Source: Candidatus Acetothermia bacterium (GTDB lineage: Bacteria; Bipolaricaulota; Bipolaricaulia; Bipolaricaulales; Bipolaricaulaceae). Taken from it: a stretch of 20,331 bases of DNA. How positions within the stretch are numbered: position 1 is the stretch's first letter; the number at the start of each line of letters is the position of its first letter. Under the pieces are notes generated by a model that did no database searches, was not told the origin of the DNA, and saw nothing but the letters and a program-made list of their open reading frames with translations. This document shows, piece by piece, positions 7,754-14,822 of the stretch. The DNA lies in assembly GCA_023255835.1 (NCBI GenBank), contig JAGDVW010000082.1, positions 1-20,331 on the forward strand, read 5' to 3'. Position numbers and translations under genes: made by a program.

Positions 7754-10416
7754 AGATGTGCGACATCTGTGGGATCCGTCCGGCCACGGTGGAAGTGGAG
7801 GTGGTGGAAGGCGGGGAGAGGAAAATCCTTCACCTCTGCGAGCGGGATTACGCCCGCCTCCGGGCCGGCGGCTGGCTCTCGCCCTGGGACTCCCTCTTTG
7901 AGGAGTTCTTCTTCCCCCGGCGCTGGCGGGACCGGGAGGCCCTGGACATCGGAGAGTACCTCTCCGCCCATGCCCGGGAGCTCCTCCAGCGGGCGGCCCG
8001 TATTGCCGTGGACTACGGGAAAAAGGAGATGGACACGGAACACGTCCTCTACGCCCTCACCGAGAGCGAGGTGGTGCGGGAGATCCTGCGGGAGTTCAAG
8101 CTAACCCCCGAGGACATCCGCGGTTACATCGAGCACAACGCCCCGCGCGGCTCTTTTAAAGCGGAAAAGGGCGAGACGGTGAAGGTGGGGATGAGCCCGC
8201 GGGTGAAGGCCGTTTTGGAGACGGCTTTCCAGGTGGCGCGGGAATTGGGCCATTCCTATGTGGGGCCGGAGCACATCCTCATCGGCCTCATCGAGGAGCC
8301 CGATGGTCTTGCTGGCGATCTTTTGCGCAAATACGGCCTCACCCCGGAAGCCGTGCGCCAAAAAGTGGTGAAGGTGGTGGGCCGCGGTGCCGAAGAAGGC
8401 AAAGTGGAACGCCGTTCCTCCACCCCCACCCTCGACAAATTCTCCCGGGACCTGACGGAGCTCGCCCGCCAAGGGAAGCTCGATCCGGTGATCGGCCGGG
8501 CGAAAGAGATAGAAACGGTGATCGAAATCCTCTCCCGCCGAAAAAAGAACAACCCCGTCCTCATCGGCGAGCCCGGCGTGGGGAAGACGGCCATCGTGGA
8601 GGGCTTGGCCCAAAGGATCGTGCGGGGCGAGGTGCCCGAAGTCCTCAGGAACAAGCGCCTGGTGGAGCTAAACGTCAATAGCCTTGTGGCCGGAACAAAA
8701 TACCGCGGGGAGTTCGAGGAGCGGGTGAAGGCCATCCTCGACGAGATCCTCGCCCATCAGGATGAGCTGATCCTCTTCATCGACGAGATCCATACCATCG
8801 TGGGCGCTGGCCAGGCCGAGGGCGGGATGGATTTGGCCAACGCCTTCAAGCCCGCCCTGGCCCGGGGCGAACTCCACCTCATCGGCGCCACCACCCTGAA
8901 CGAATACCAGAAATACATCGAAAAGGACGCCGCCCTGGAACGCCGTTTCCAGCCGGTGTTCATCGCCGAGCCCACCGTGGAGCAGACGATTCAGATCCTG
9001 AAAGGTTTGCGCGATCGGTTCGAGGCCCACCACAAGGTGCGGATCACCGACGAGGCCATCGTGGCCGCGGCGGAGCTCTCCGATCGCTACATCACCGGCC
9101 GGTACCTCCCCGATAAAGCCATCGACCTCATCGACCAAGCCGCGGCGCGGGTGCGCATCCAGGCCACTTCCCGCCCCGCCGAGGTTCAGGAACTCGAGGC
9201 TGAGCTTCAAGAGCTCAAGCGGGAACTCGATTATGCCACGAGCCGAAAACAATTCGATCGGGCCAAGGAACTCGAGGCCAAGATAAAGGAGACGGAGAAG
9301 GCCTTGGAGGAGGCCACGGCGCGGTGGAAGAAGACGGTGGCCTCGGAGGTGCCGGAGGTGCGGGCCGAGCACGTGGCGGAGATCATCTCCCGCCTCACGG
9401 GGATCCCCGTTTCCGAGCTCACCCAAGAGGAGCGGGAGCGCCTCCTGAAGCTTGAGGAGAAATTGCACGAGCGGGTGGTGGGCCAGGATGAGGCGGTGCG
9501 GGCGGTGGCCGCGGCGGTGCGCCGCTCCCGGGCCGGTCTCAAGGAAAAGCACAAACCCATCGCCACTTTCCTCTTCCTCGGGCCCACGGGGGTGGGGAAG
9601 ACCGAGCTCGCCAAGGCCCTGGCCTGGGCCGTCTTCGGCGACGAGGACGCCCTCATCCGCATCGACATGTCCGAATACATGGAGCGCCACACCGTCTCCC
9701 GCCTCATCGGGGCTCCCCCCGGCTACGTGGGCTATGAGGAAGGGGGTCAACTCACCGAACGCGTGCGCCGTCGGCCCTATTCCGTGATCCTCCTCGATGA
9801 GATCGAAAAAGCCCATCCCGAAGTGCACAACATCCTCCTCCAAGTGTTCGACGACGGCCGCCTCACCGATGGAAAAGGCCGCACCGTGGACTTCTCCAAC
9901 ACCATCATCATCGCCACCAGCAACCTGGGAAGCGAGCTTATCCAACGCAACCTCACCGCCCCACCTGGGCAAAAGCTCTCTTACGAGGAGCTCAAGGAAA
10001 AATTGATGGAGATCCTGCGGAGGCACTTCCGGCCGGAGTTTTTGAACCGCATCGATGAGATCATCGTCTTCCATGCCCTCACCAAGGAGCAGATAAAAGA
10101 GATTGTGAAGCTTCAGCTGGAGCGGGTGCGGCGGATGGCCAGAGGGCAGGGGATCGAGCTCGAGTTCGACGAAAGCTTGGTGGAACATTTGGCGGAGGTG
10201 GGGTATCGGCCGGAGTTCGGGGCCCGCGAGCTGCGCCGAAAAATCCAAACCGAGGTGGAGAACCCCCTTGCTGAGGCCCTCCTTTCCGGCCAATTCAACC
10301 GGGGTGAGCGCGTTCGCGTCCGCTACGATAAAAACGGGGAAAAGGTAACCTTCGAAAAGGCTGCGGCTGTGGCTCAAGCTGGCCCGGATAGTCAGGCTTC
10401 AGAAAACGGGGCATAA
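7750..10416 (+). CDS. clpC: ClpC/ClpE-like double AAA+ unfoldase with N-terminal zinc-finger-like motif
   Basis: This 888-residue Hsp100 ATPase threads or remodels proteins. Residues 1-40 resemble the ClpE/McsA zinc finger (Cys4, Cys7, Cys30), but the fourth ligand position is Asp33. Residues about 70-215 hold two Clp_N repeats. AAA1 has Walker A GEPGVGKT (273-280) and Walker B IDE (Asp345, Glu346). A short middle coiled coil (about 475-530) includes a UVR-like segment, as in ClpC/ClpE and unlike the long ClpB M-domain. AAA2 has Walker A GPTGVGKT (611-618) and Walker B LLDE (Asp683, Glu684). After the sensor segment [10 protein letters not shown] (723-732) the sequence reads [15 protein letters not shown], with no [LIV]GF ClpP-docking tripeptide. 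ATG at 7750 overlaps the protease stop, with GGAGG nine bases upstream. The symbol is assigned by overall similarity. Possible roles are ClpP-independent disaggregase or partner of the upstream protease. Confidence 0.92.
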   Translation: MKMCDICGIRPATVEVEVVEGGERKILHLCERDYARLRAGGWLSPWDSLFEEFFFPRRWRDREALDIGEYLSAHARELLQRAARIAVDYGKKEMDTEHVLYALTESEVVREILREFKLTPEDIRGYIEHNAPRGSFKAEKGETVKVGMSPRVKAVLETAFQVARELGHSYVGPEHILIGLIEEPDGLAGDLLRKYGLTPEAVRQKVVKVVGRGAEEGKVERRSSTPTLDKFSRDLTELARQGKLDPVIGRAKEIETVIEILSRRKKNNPVLIGEPGVGKTAIVEGLAQRIVRGEVPEVLRNKRLVELNVNSLVAGTKYRGEFEERVKAILDEILAHQDELILFIDEIHTIVGAGQAEGGMDLANAFKPALARGELHLIGATTLNEYQKYIEKDAALERRFQPVFIAEPTVEQTIQILKGLRDRFEAHHKVRITDEAIVAAAELSDRYITGRYLPDKAIDLIDQAAARVRIQATSRPAEVQELEAELQELKRELDYATSRKQFDRAKELEAKIKETEKALEEATARWKKTVASEVPEVRAEHVAEIISRLTGIPVSELTQEERERLLKLEEKLHERVVGQDEAVRAVAAAVRRSRAGLKEKHKPIATFLFLGPTGVGKTELAKALAWAVFGDEDALIRIDMSEYMERHTVSRLIGAPPGYVGYEEGGQLTERVRRRPYSVILLDEIEKAHPEVHNILLQVFDDGRLTDGKGRTVDFSNTIIIATSNLGSELIQRNLTAPPGQKLSYEELKEKLMEILRRHFRPEFLNRIDEIIVFHALTKEQIKEIVKLQLERVRRMARGQGIELEFDESLVEHLAEVGYRPEFGARELRRKIQTEVENPLAEALLSGQFNRGERVRVRYDKNGEKVTFEKAAAVAQAGPDSQASENGA

Positions 10417-10426
10417 ACAGGCCCGT

Positions 10427-10467
10427 AGGTGAAAAGTTTCCCGGGCGTCAACCAGGTGAAAAACTTT
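10427..10467. repeat. Short direct and inverted repeats downstream of clpC
   Basis: AGGTGAAAA occurs at 10427-10435 and again at 10454-10462, 27 bases apart. AAAGTTT (10433-10439) and AAACTTT (10461-10467) form a 7-base inverted repeat across a 21-base loop. There is no T-tract, so this does not look like an intrinsic terminator. It could be an operator upstream of the permease gene or chance. It occupies most of the 103-base gap between the two genes. Confidence 0.3.
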
Positions 10468-10482
10468 CGCTGGTGTGTTCCT

Positions 10483-10510
10483 TTGGAGCATAGCAGGGCG
10501 CGGTTAGAAT
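10483..10510 (+). promoter_or_regulatory. Putative promoter of the TauE/SafE gene
   Basis: TTGGAG (10483-10488), a 16-base spacer and TAGAAT (10505-10510) resemble a sigma70 promoter. The -10 box is only nine bases before ATG 10520 and no Shine-Dalgarno lies between, so the mRNA would be leaderless or nearly so. Confidence 0.55.
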
Positions 10511-10519
10511 TTAATTCCT

Positions 10520-11278
10520 ATGCTCTATGCGCTTTTGGGGCTGGCCGGGATTGGGATAGGGCTTTTGGGCTCCCTTTTGGGAATTGGCGGCGGAATCTTC
10601 ATGGTCCCACTTCTCCTCCTCAGCGGCCTTGTGGCCACCGCTCAAGAAGCCACGGGCACAAGCATTGTGGGAGTCTTGGCTACCGGGATCTCCGGATCCA
10701 TCGGCTATTTTCTCCGCCGCAAAAATCCGTGGCGGATCAGCTTGGCCTTGGTGCCTGGGGCATTGGGAGGAAGCTACCTCGGCGCGTTTTTGACGGGAAG
10801 GATATCGTCAGGGGCTTTGGCCTTGGCCTTCGGTCTCTTTCTTCTTTATCCGGCAACTGTCCTGCTTCTGGGCAAAGAGCCAAAGGAATTGGTCAAAGCT
10901 CGCGGACACCGGGGTCATTCGGTTTGGTTGGCCTCTTTGGTGGGAGTGTTAGCGGGCACAGCCAACAGCCTCTTTGGGATCGGAGGAGGGGTGATCATGG
11001 TGCCCGCCCTCCTTTGGCTTGGGCTTCCCATGGTTGAGGCCGTGGCCGCCAGCCTTTTGGTGATGGTCCCCACCGCCGCCCTCTCCACCTCTTTGCACGC
11101 TTTGGCCGGAAGAACCCATTGGGATCTGGCTCTCCCTTTGTCCGCGGGGATACTGATCGGTGCGCAAGCGGGGCCAGCTATAGCTGTGCGTCTTCCCCAG
11201 AGAACTTTGCGGCGCCTTTTCTCCTTGGTCCTTTTTTACTCCGCGGCCAACATGATCCGCCGCGGCCTTGGCTATTGA
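10520..11278 (+). CDS. TauE/SafE-family membrane permease
   Basis: This 252-residue integral membrane protein has about seven to eight hydrophobic segments and the internal duplication typical of the family. The first half contains LLGSLLGIGGGIFMVP and the second half NSLFGIGGGVIMVP. Members are proposed exporters or importers of sulfite, sulfoacetate, taurine-derived or other organosulfur anions. The actual substrate cannot be read from the sequence, and no sulfur-metabolism gene lies next to it. ATG at 10520 starts right at the first hydrophobic segment and lacks a Shine-Dalgarno. It appears monocistronic, and its stop overlaps the convergent membrane-protein gene by 7 bases. Confidence 0.9.
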   Translation: MLYALLGLAGIGIGLLGSLLGIGGGIFMVPLLLLSGLVATAQEATGTSIVGVLATGISGSIGYFLRRKNPWRISLALVPGALGGSYLGAFLTGRISSGALALAFGLFLLYPATVLLLGKEPKELVKARGHRGHSVWLASLVGVLAGTANSLFGIGGGVIMVPALLWLGLPMVEAVAASLLVMVPTAALSTSLHALAGRTHWDLALPLSAGILIGAQAGPAIAVRLPQRTLRRLFSLVLFYSAANMIRRGLGY

Positions 11279-11580
11279 ATCCCCAACGCCCAAAGGACGA
11301 TGCGGAGGATCAGCAACAGCCAGCCAATTCCCACCACGATCCATATCGCCTTCCGGGCCGCCGCAAGGAGATCGAAGACGAGGAGCACCGCGGTGAGAAG
11401 GCCAAGATATCCCAAGGGCAGGACCATGTCCTCCCCCAAGGGCCGGCTGGGAGGGAGGATGAGGTTGCAAAGCCTCACCAAACCCTGCCCGATGAAGGTC
11501 GCCATGGACTGGACGAACGTCAGAACTCCCTGCCAGGCGGAGCTCGTTTCACCTGGGCTTGCCTGGGCCAAGAACCACAT
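11272..11580 (-). CDS. Small two-helix membrane protein, unknown function
   Basis: I do not recognise this 102-residue protein. The N-terminal half (MWFLAQASPGETSSAWQGV onward) is amphipathic and ends in ILPPSRPLGED. The C-terminal half has two strong membrane helices, about residues 53-75 (VLPLGYLGLLTAVLLVFDLL) and 80-100 (IWIVVGIGWLLLILRIVLWA), joined by AARKA, whose Arg and Lys suggest a cytoplasmic loop. ATG at 11578-11580 is preceded by GGGGAGGAGG at good spacing. A TTG at 11613 upstream would add 11 residues and is less likely. It follows the 52-residue microprotein gene but is separated from it by a strong terminator, so it probably has its own promoter or depends on readthrough. Confidence 0.75.
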   Translation of the reverse strand: MWFLAQASPGETSSAWQGVLTFVQSMATFIGQGLVRLCNLILPPSRPLGEDMVLPLGYLGLLTAVLLVFDLLAAARKAIWIVVGIGWLLLILRIVLWALGIQ

Positions 11581-11611
11581 TTTGGCCTCCTCCCCTAGGC
11601 TACTTTCCCGC

Positions 11612-11643
11612 AAAAAAGAAAAAGGCGCCGCGCGGGCGGCGCC
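11612..11643 (-). terminator. Intrinsic terminator after the deoA-microprotein unit
   Basis: On the minus strand, GGCGCCGC, a four-base loop and GCGGCGCC (11624-11643) form a perfect 8-base stem followed by TTTTTCTTTTTT (11612-11623). It lies 18 bases after the microprotein stop codon. Confidence 0.92.
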
Positions 11644-11661
11644 AGGGGGACAAAGGTCTTC

Positions 11662-11820
11662 TCAGTCCTTGTCCTCCGCCTCTTCCACAGCGTCCTCGAT
11701 CTTCTCCAGGAGGTCGGAGACCCGCTCGAACGCGGACTCCAGCTCCTCCCGAACCATGGCGAGCTCGGAGAGGAGCGGCTTGATCTTGTCGATGAGCTCT
11801 TTCTTCGTCACGTAGGCCAT
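11662..11820 (-). CDS. 52-residue acidic coiled-coil microprotein
   Basis: This small gene starts at ATG 11818-11820 and stops at TGA 11662-11664. Its protein begins MAYVTKKELIDKIKPLLSEL and ends in a Glu/Asp-rich segment, AVEEAEDKD. Hydrophobic residues recur every three to four positions (Leu, Ile, Val, Phe), so one long amphipathic helix or coiled coil is predicted. There is no signal peptide or cysteine. Evidence that it is real: AGGAGGTG (minus strand of 11825-11832) at ideal spacing, an uninterrupted helix-like sequence, an intrinsic terminator just after it, and a TAAAAT box at 11839-11844 that could give it its own promoter. It lies 21 bases after deoA on the same strand. I do not recognise a family. 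Confidence 0.82.
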   Translation of the reverse strand: MAYVTKKELIDKIKPLLSELAMVREELESAFERVSDLLEKIEDAVEEAEDKD

Positions 11821-11841
11821 AGACCACCTCCTGGGCGGATT

Positions 11842-13146
11842 TTACACGATGCGATCCAAAATGAGCGGGGAAGGCGGTGGAGGTGTGGGCCCGATGAGAA
11901 ACGCTGATTCCACGAGTTTCTTGGCTTCGAGTAGGCGATCGGGCCGGCCCACGTGGAGGCGGGCCAAGGGTTCCCCTTTTTCCACTTTGTCCCCCGTTTT
12001 AGCGAGGAGCTCCACGCCCGCGGCGGGATCCACCCGCTGCCCCTTCACTTCCCGACCGGCGCCCAAAAGGCCGCAGGCCAAACCGATGGCCCGCGCCCGC
12101 ACCCCTTGCACGTAGCCAGCCTCATTGGCCAAGACCTCCACCACCTGGGCCGCCTTGGGAAGGCGCTCCGGATCCTCCACGGCCCGGATATCCCCACCTT
12201 GGGCAGCCACAAGCTCCCGAAACTTGGCAAACGCTTTCCCCGAGTGCAAAAGGCGAGAAAGTGTTTCTTGCCCATCCTTTGGGGAAGGGGCCTCGCCCAC
12301 CAGGACCAAAAGCTCCGCACCCAGGGCCAACACGATCTCCCGCAGATCGCTGGGGCCCTCGCCCCGGAGGACCTCGATCGCCTGGCGCACCTCCAGGGCG
12401 TTTCCGGCCAGGCGGCCCAAAGGTTGGTCCATGGCGGTGATCAAAGCGGCAAATTTCTTCCCCAAACGGTTTCCCACGCGAACGAGGGTCTCTGCGAGCT
12501 GGCGGGCCTCGGGGAAGGTGCGCATGAACGCCCCATCCCCGCATTTCACGTCCAAGATGATGGCGTCCGCCCCGCCCGCGATCTTTTTCGAAAGGACCGA
12601 GGCGGCGATGAGGGGAAGGGAGGGCACGGTGCCCGTCACATCTCGAAGCTCGTAGATCAGGCGATCCGCCGGAACGAGTTCCGCGGTGTGATCGGCGATG
12701 ACCGCGCCGATCCGTTTGGCTTGCTCCACGATCTCCGCCAGGGAAAGTTCTGTGCGCACCCCGGGGATGGACTCGAATTTATCGATGGTTCCCCCCGTGT
12801 GGCCCAAGGACCTCCCGGAGAGCTTGGCCATGACGAGTCCCGCCGCGGCCATGAGGGGGACGAGGACCAAAGTGACGGTGTCGCCCACCCCACCGGTGGA
12901 GTGCTTATCCACCTTGATCCCGGGGATCGCCGAAAGGTCCAGGCGTTCGCCGCTTTCCACCATGGCCTGGGTGAGGGCCACCGTCTCCCCCTCGCTCATC
13001 CCCCGGAAGTACACGGCCATGAGGAAGGCGGCCATCTGATAATCGGGAACTTCCCCGGCCACGTACCCTTTTATGAGCCAGCGGATTTCCTCGGGGGAGA
13101 GCTCCCCTCCATCCCTCTTCTTCTCGATCAGGTCAACGACGCGCAT
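11842..13146 (-). CDS. deoA: Pyrimidine-nucleoside (thymidine) phosphorylase
   Basis: This 434-residue enzyme, close to the usual 433, cleaves thymidine, deoxyuridine or uridine with phosphate to the base and (deoxy)ribose 1-phosphate in nucleoside salvage. Visible signatures are KVDKHSTGGVGDT (phosphate site, residues 78-90), the PROSITE-type SGRSLGHTGGTIDKFE (110-125), RLIYELRDVTGTV, and SVLSKKIAGGADAIILDVK. The C-terminal alpha/beta domain is intact. ATG at 13144-13146 (MRVVDLIEKK) fits the family start. An upstream in-frame extension reads antisense through the ROK gene and is rejected. A TAAAAT box lies eight bases before the ATG. The microprotein gene follows 21 bases downstream. Distinguishing thymidine from broader pyrimidine specificity is not possible by eye. 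Thermophile versions are commonly broad. Confidence 0.95.
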   Translation of the reverse strand: MRVVDLIEKKRDGGELSPEEIRWLIKGYVAGEVPDYQMAAFLMAVYFRGMSEGETVALTQAMVESGERLDLSAIPGIKVDKHSTGGVGDTVTLVLVPLMAAAGLVMAKLSGRSLGHTGGTIDKFESIPGVRTELSLAEIVEQAKRIGAVIADHTAELVPADRLIYELRDVTGTVPSLPLIAASVLSKKIAGGADAIILDVKCGDGAFMRTFPEARQLAETLVRVGNRLGKKFAALITAMDQPLGRLAGNALEVRQAIEVLRGEGPSDLREIVLALGAELLVLVGEAPSPKDGQETLSRLLHSGKAFAKFRELVAAQGGDIRAVEDPERLPKAAQVVEVLANEAGYVQGVRARAIGLACGLLGAGREVKGQRVDPAAGVELLAKTGDKVEKGEPLARLHVGRPDRLLEAKKLVESAFLIGPTPPPPSPLILDRIV

Positions 13147-13154
13147 TTTTCCCA

Positions 13155-13160
13155 ATTTTA
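13155..13160 (-). promoter_or_regulatory. Putative -10 box for deoA
   Basis: TAAAAT on the minus strand ends eight bases before the deoA ATG, placing the predicted transcription start at or next to the start codon. No convincing -35 box is visible. Confidence 0.5.
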
Positions 13161-13190
13161 ACGTGCCGGTGCAAAGCCGCCCTCTTCGGC

Positions 13191-13196
13191 TACCAT
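13191..13196 (+). promoter_or_regulatory. Putative -10 box for the ROK kinase
   Basis: TACCAT ends seven bases before the GTG start at 13204, with no Shine-Dalgarno between. It shares the 57-base divergent region with the deoA promoter. Confidence 0.4.
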
Positions 13197-13203
13197 CGGG
13201 CTC

Positions 13204-14076
13204 GTGGAGAGGCTCATCGGCGTGGATATCGGTGGGACCCGCACGCGGGTGGGGGCAGTCCGGGCTGGCCAGGTTCTGGCCCGGCGCGTTTTCCCCACCC
13301 GCGGCTTGGCCGAGGTCAAAGAAGCGATCGCCGCGCTCCTCAAGGAGGTGGGCTGGGAGAAACCCGACGCCATCGGGGTTGGAGCACCAGCTCCCATGGA
13401 TATGCGGCAAGGCCTCATCCTCAATGCCCCCAATCTCCCCCACTGGGACGGGGTGAACGTGGTGGAGGGGCTACGGGAGACCTTCCGTTGTCCAGTTTTT
13501 CTCGGAAACGATGCGAACTGCGCGGCGCTGGGTGAGCTCGTCCACGGTTGGAAAGCCCGCAATTTCCTCTACGTGACCTGGTCCACGGGGATCGGCGGGG
13601 GGATAGTGGCCGGCGGGCAGGTGGTCTGGGGAGCCACCGGCCAAGCCGGCGAAATCGGCCACATAACTTTGGACCCAAATGGCCCCCTTTGTCGATGCGG
13701 GAAGCGCGGGTGTCTGGAGGCCATCGCCGGCGGAGCAGCTTTGGGCGACCGGGCTTTGGAACGTGTGGGACAGAGGCTTTCCGCCAAGGAATTGGTGGAG
13801 CGCGCGCGAAAGGGGGAACCAGGCGCTTTGAGCCTGATCGACAGTGCTTGCCTGGCCATGGGCCAGGCCTTGGCCATCGTGGCCGAGCTCTTAGAGCCCG
13901 AAATGATCATCTTCGGCGGCGGCCTCACCAATTCCTGGGATTTCCTGGGCCCCAAGGTGGTGACGGGTTTACAAACCATGAGCCGGGTCCGACCACGGGT
14001 GGAACTCACAAAACTCGGGGACGATGTGGGGCTTTTGGGCGCGGCTGCCCTGCCCCTCCATTTCCCAAAACTCTAA
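13204..14076 (+). CDS. ROK-family sugar kinase, glucokinase-like
   Basis: This 290-residue cytosolic ATP-dependent hexokinase-fold protein has the N-terminal phosphate motif GVDIGGTRTR (6-15), GNDANCAALGE with catalytic Asp103, STGIGGG, and the ROK zinc site made by His153, Cys163, Cys165 and Cys170 (CRCGKRGCLE). FGGGL near the C-terminus completes the nucleotide site. Glucose is the most likely substrate, but N-acetylmannosamine, allose and fructose kinases share these motifs and no sugar pathway lies next to it. There is no DNA-binding N-terminal domain, so it is an enzyme and not a ROK repressor. GTG at 13204 is the only start consistent with the motif at residue 6. Its TAA overlaps the TAG of the convergent gene (14073-14076). 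Confidence 0.93.
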   Translation: MERLIGVDIGGTRTRVGAVRAGQVLARRVFPTRGLAEVKEAIAALLKEVGWEKPDAIGVGAPAPMDMRQGLILNAPNLPHWDGVNVVEGLRETFRCPVFLGNDANCAALGELVHGWKARNFLYVTWSTGIGGGIVAGGQVVWGATGQAGEIGHITLDPNGPLCRCGKRGCLEAIAGGAALGDRALERVGQRLSAKELVERARKGEPGALSLIDSACLAMGQALAIVAELLEPEMIIFGGGLTNSWDFLGPKVVTGLQTMSRVRPRVELTKLGDDVGLLGAAALPLHFPKL

Positions 14077-14822
14077 AACGCAAAACGCAGTTCGAAAACG
14101 GCTTGGTTGATCGCCCCCGCCGAAAAGGAGAAAAAGGCCGAGCTCGTCCAATTGTCTTTTGTTACCTGAACCTTCCACCAAGCTTGGCCGGAGCTAGCCA
14201 AAAAGGCCTGGAACTGAGCATTCCTGGAGGACCAGCGTAGGCTGTGGAACTGGAGGGGATCAGGGGAAATTTGGATTCCCGAAGTCCCCGCACAGGCTCC
14301 GGCCTCCTGGGACAAGGTCAAAGAAAGAGTGGAGCCAAAATTCAAGGCTAGGGGACCTATATCGAGCGTTAAGCTTGGGCGCCAAGGGGAGGGGCCATCG
14401 AGGTCGAATTCCACCGCGAATTCTTCTTTTTCCCAGCGAAGGGCTCCCCAGGCGATGAGGAGCGGGGTGGGGGCTATGTTTAGCGCGATCAAGCCAGCCT
14501 TCGATCCCACTTGAAAGCCTGCGGTCCCCCCCTGCCAGGTCGTGCTAAGTTGAAATGAGCTCGCGAGGAAGACGTCAAGGCGCACGTTTCCCAAGAGGAG
14601 GAGCTCCGGGGAAAGGCTCAGTCCTCCAGCGTTCCATGCGAGCTTTAAATTTGCGCGGCGGAACCCCAAGGGTAGGGAGCCTTCAACGCGGGCAAAAACG
14701 CTCCAATTGGCAAATTCCCAGGTTTGTTCGAGCCAAAGGGTGCCGCTTGGCCCTGGTCCCGCTAGCTGCATCCCGAACTCCCCGGCTTGGGCCAAAAAAG
14801 CAAACAGGGCTAGGAAGAGCAT
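14073..14822 (-). CDS. Exported beta-barrel-like protein, unknown function
   Basis: I recognise no named family in this 249-residue protein. It begins with a short hydrophobic signal-like segment (MLFLALFAFLAQA, then GEFG). The rest is rich in Trp, Phe, Leu, Ser and Gly with many alternating polar/hydrophobic stretches, such as WSVFARVEGSLPLGF, NVRLDVFLASSFQL and EEFAVEFDLDG. It ends VFELRFAF, a terminal strand closing in Phe as in outer-membrane barrel proteins. These traits suggest a small outer-membrane barrel in a diderm cell, which is inference only. The only Cys is in AGACAGTSG, not at a lipobox. ATG at 14820-14822 overlaps the trmB stop by 13 bases, so the two genes are probably co-translated. 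GGGGG upstream is a weak Shine-Dalgarno. Confidence 0.72.
   Translation of the reverse strand: MLFLALFAFLAQAGEFGMQLAGPGPSGTLWLEQTWEFANWSVFARVEGSLPLGFRRANLKLAWNAGGLSLSPELLLLGNVRLDVFLASSFQLSTTWQGGTAGFQVGSKAGLIALNIAPTPLLIAWGALRWEKEEFAVEFDLDGPSPWRPSLTLDIGPLALNFGSTLSLTLSQEAGACAGTSGIQISPDPLQFHSLRWSSRNAQFQAFLASSGQAWWKVQVTKDNWTSSAFFSFSAGAINQAVFELRFAF

Noticed and set aside
8668..10377. 569-codon open frame antisense to the Clp unfoldase gene
   Set aside because: It mirrors the strongly conserved AAA+ coding sequence. Long antisense frames are common in GC-rich genes, and its translation shows no domain or start signals.
10433..10467. AAAGTTT/AAACTTT inverted repeat as the terminator of the protease-unfoldase operon
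   Set aside because: The stem is short and AT-rich, the loop is 21 bases, and no T-tract follows.
13147..13443. N-terminal extension of deoA by about 100 codons
   Set aside because: The added segment is antisense to the ROK kinase N-terminus, has no family match, and lies upstream of a good -10 box next to the ATG at 13146.
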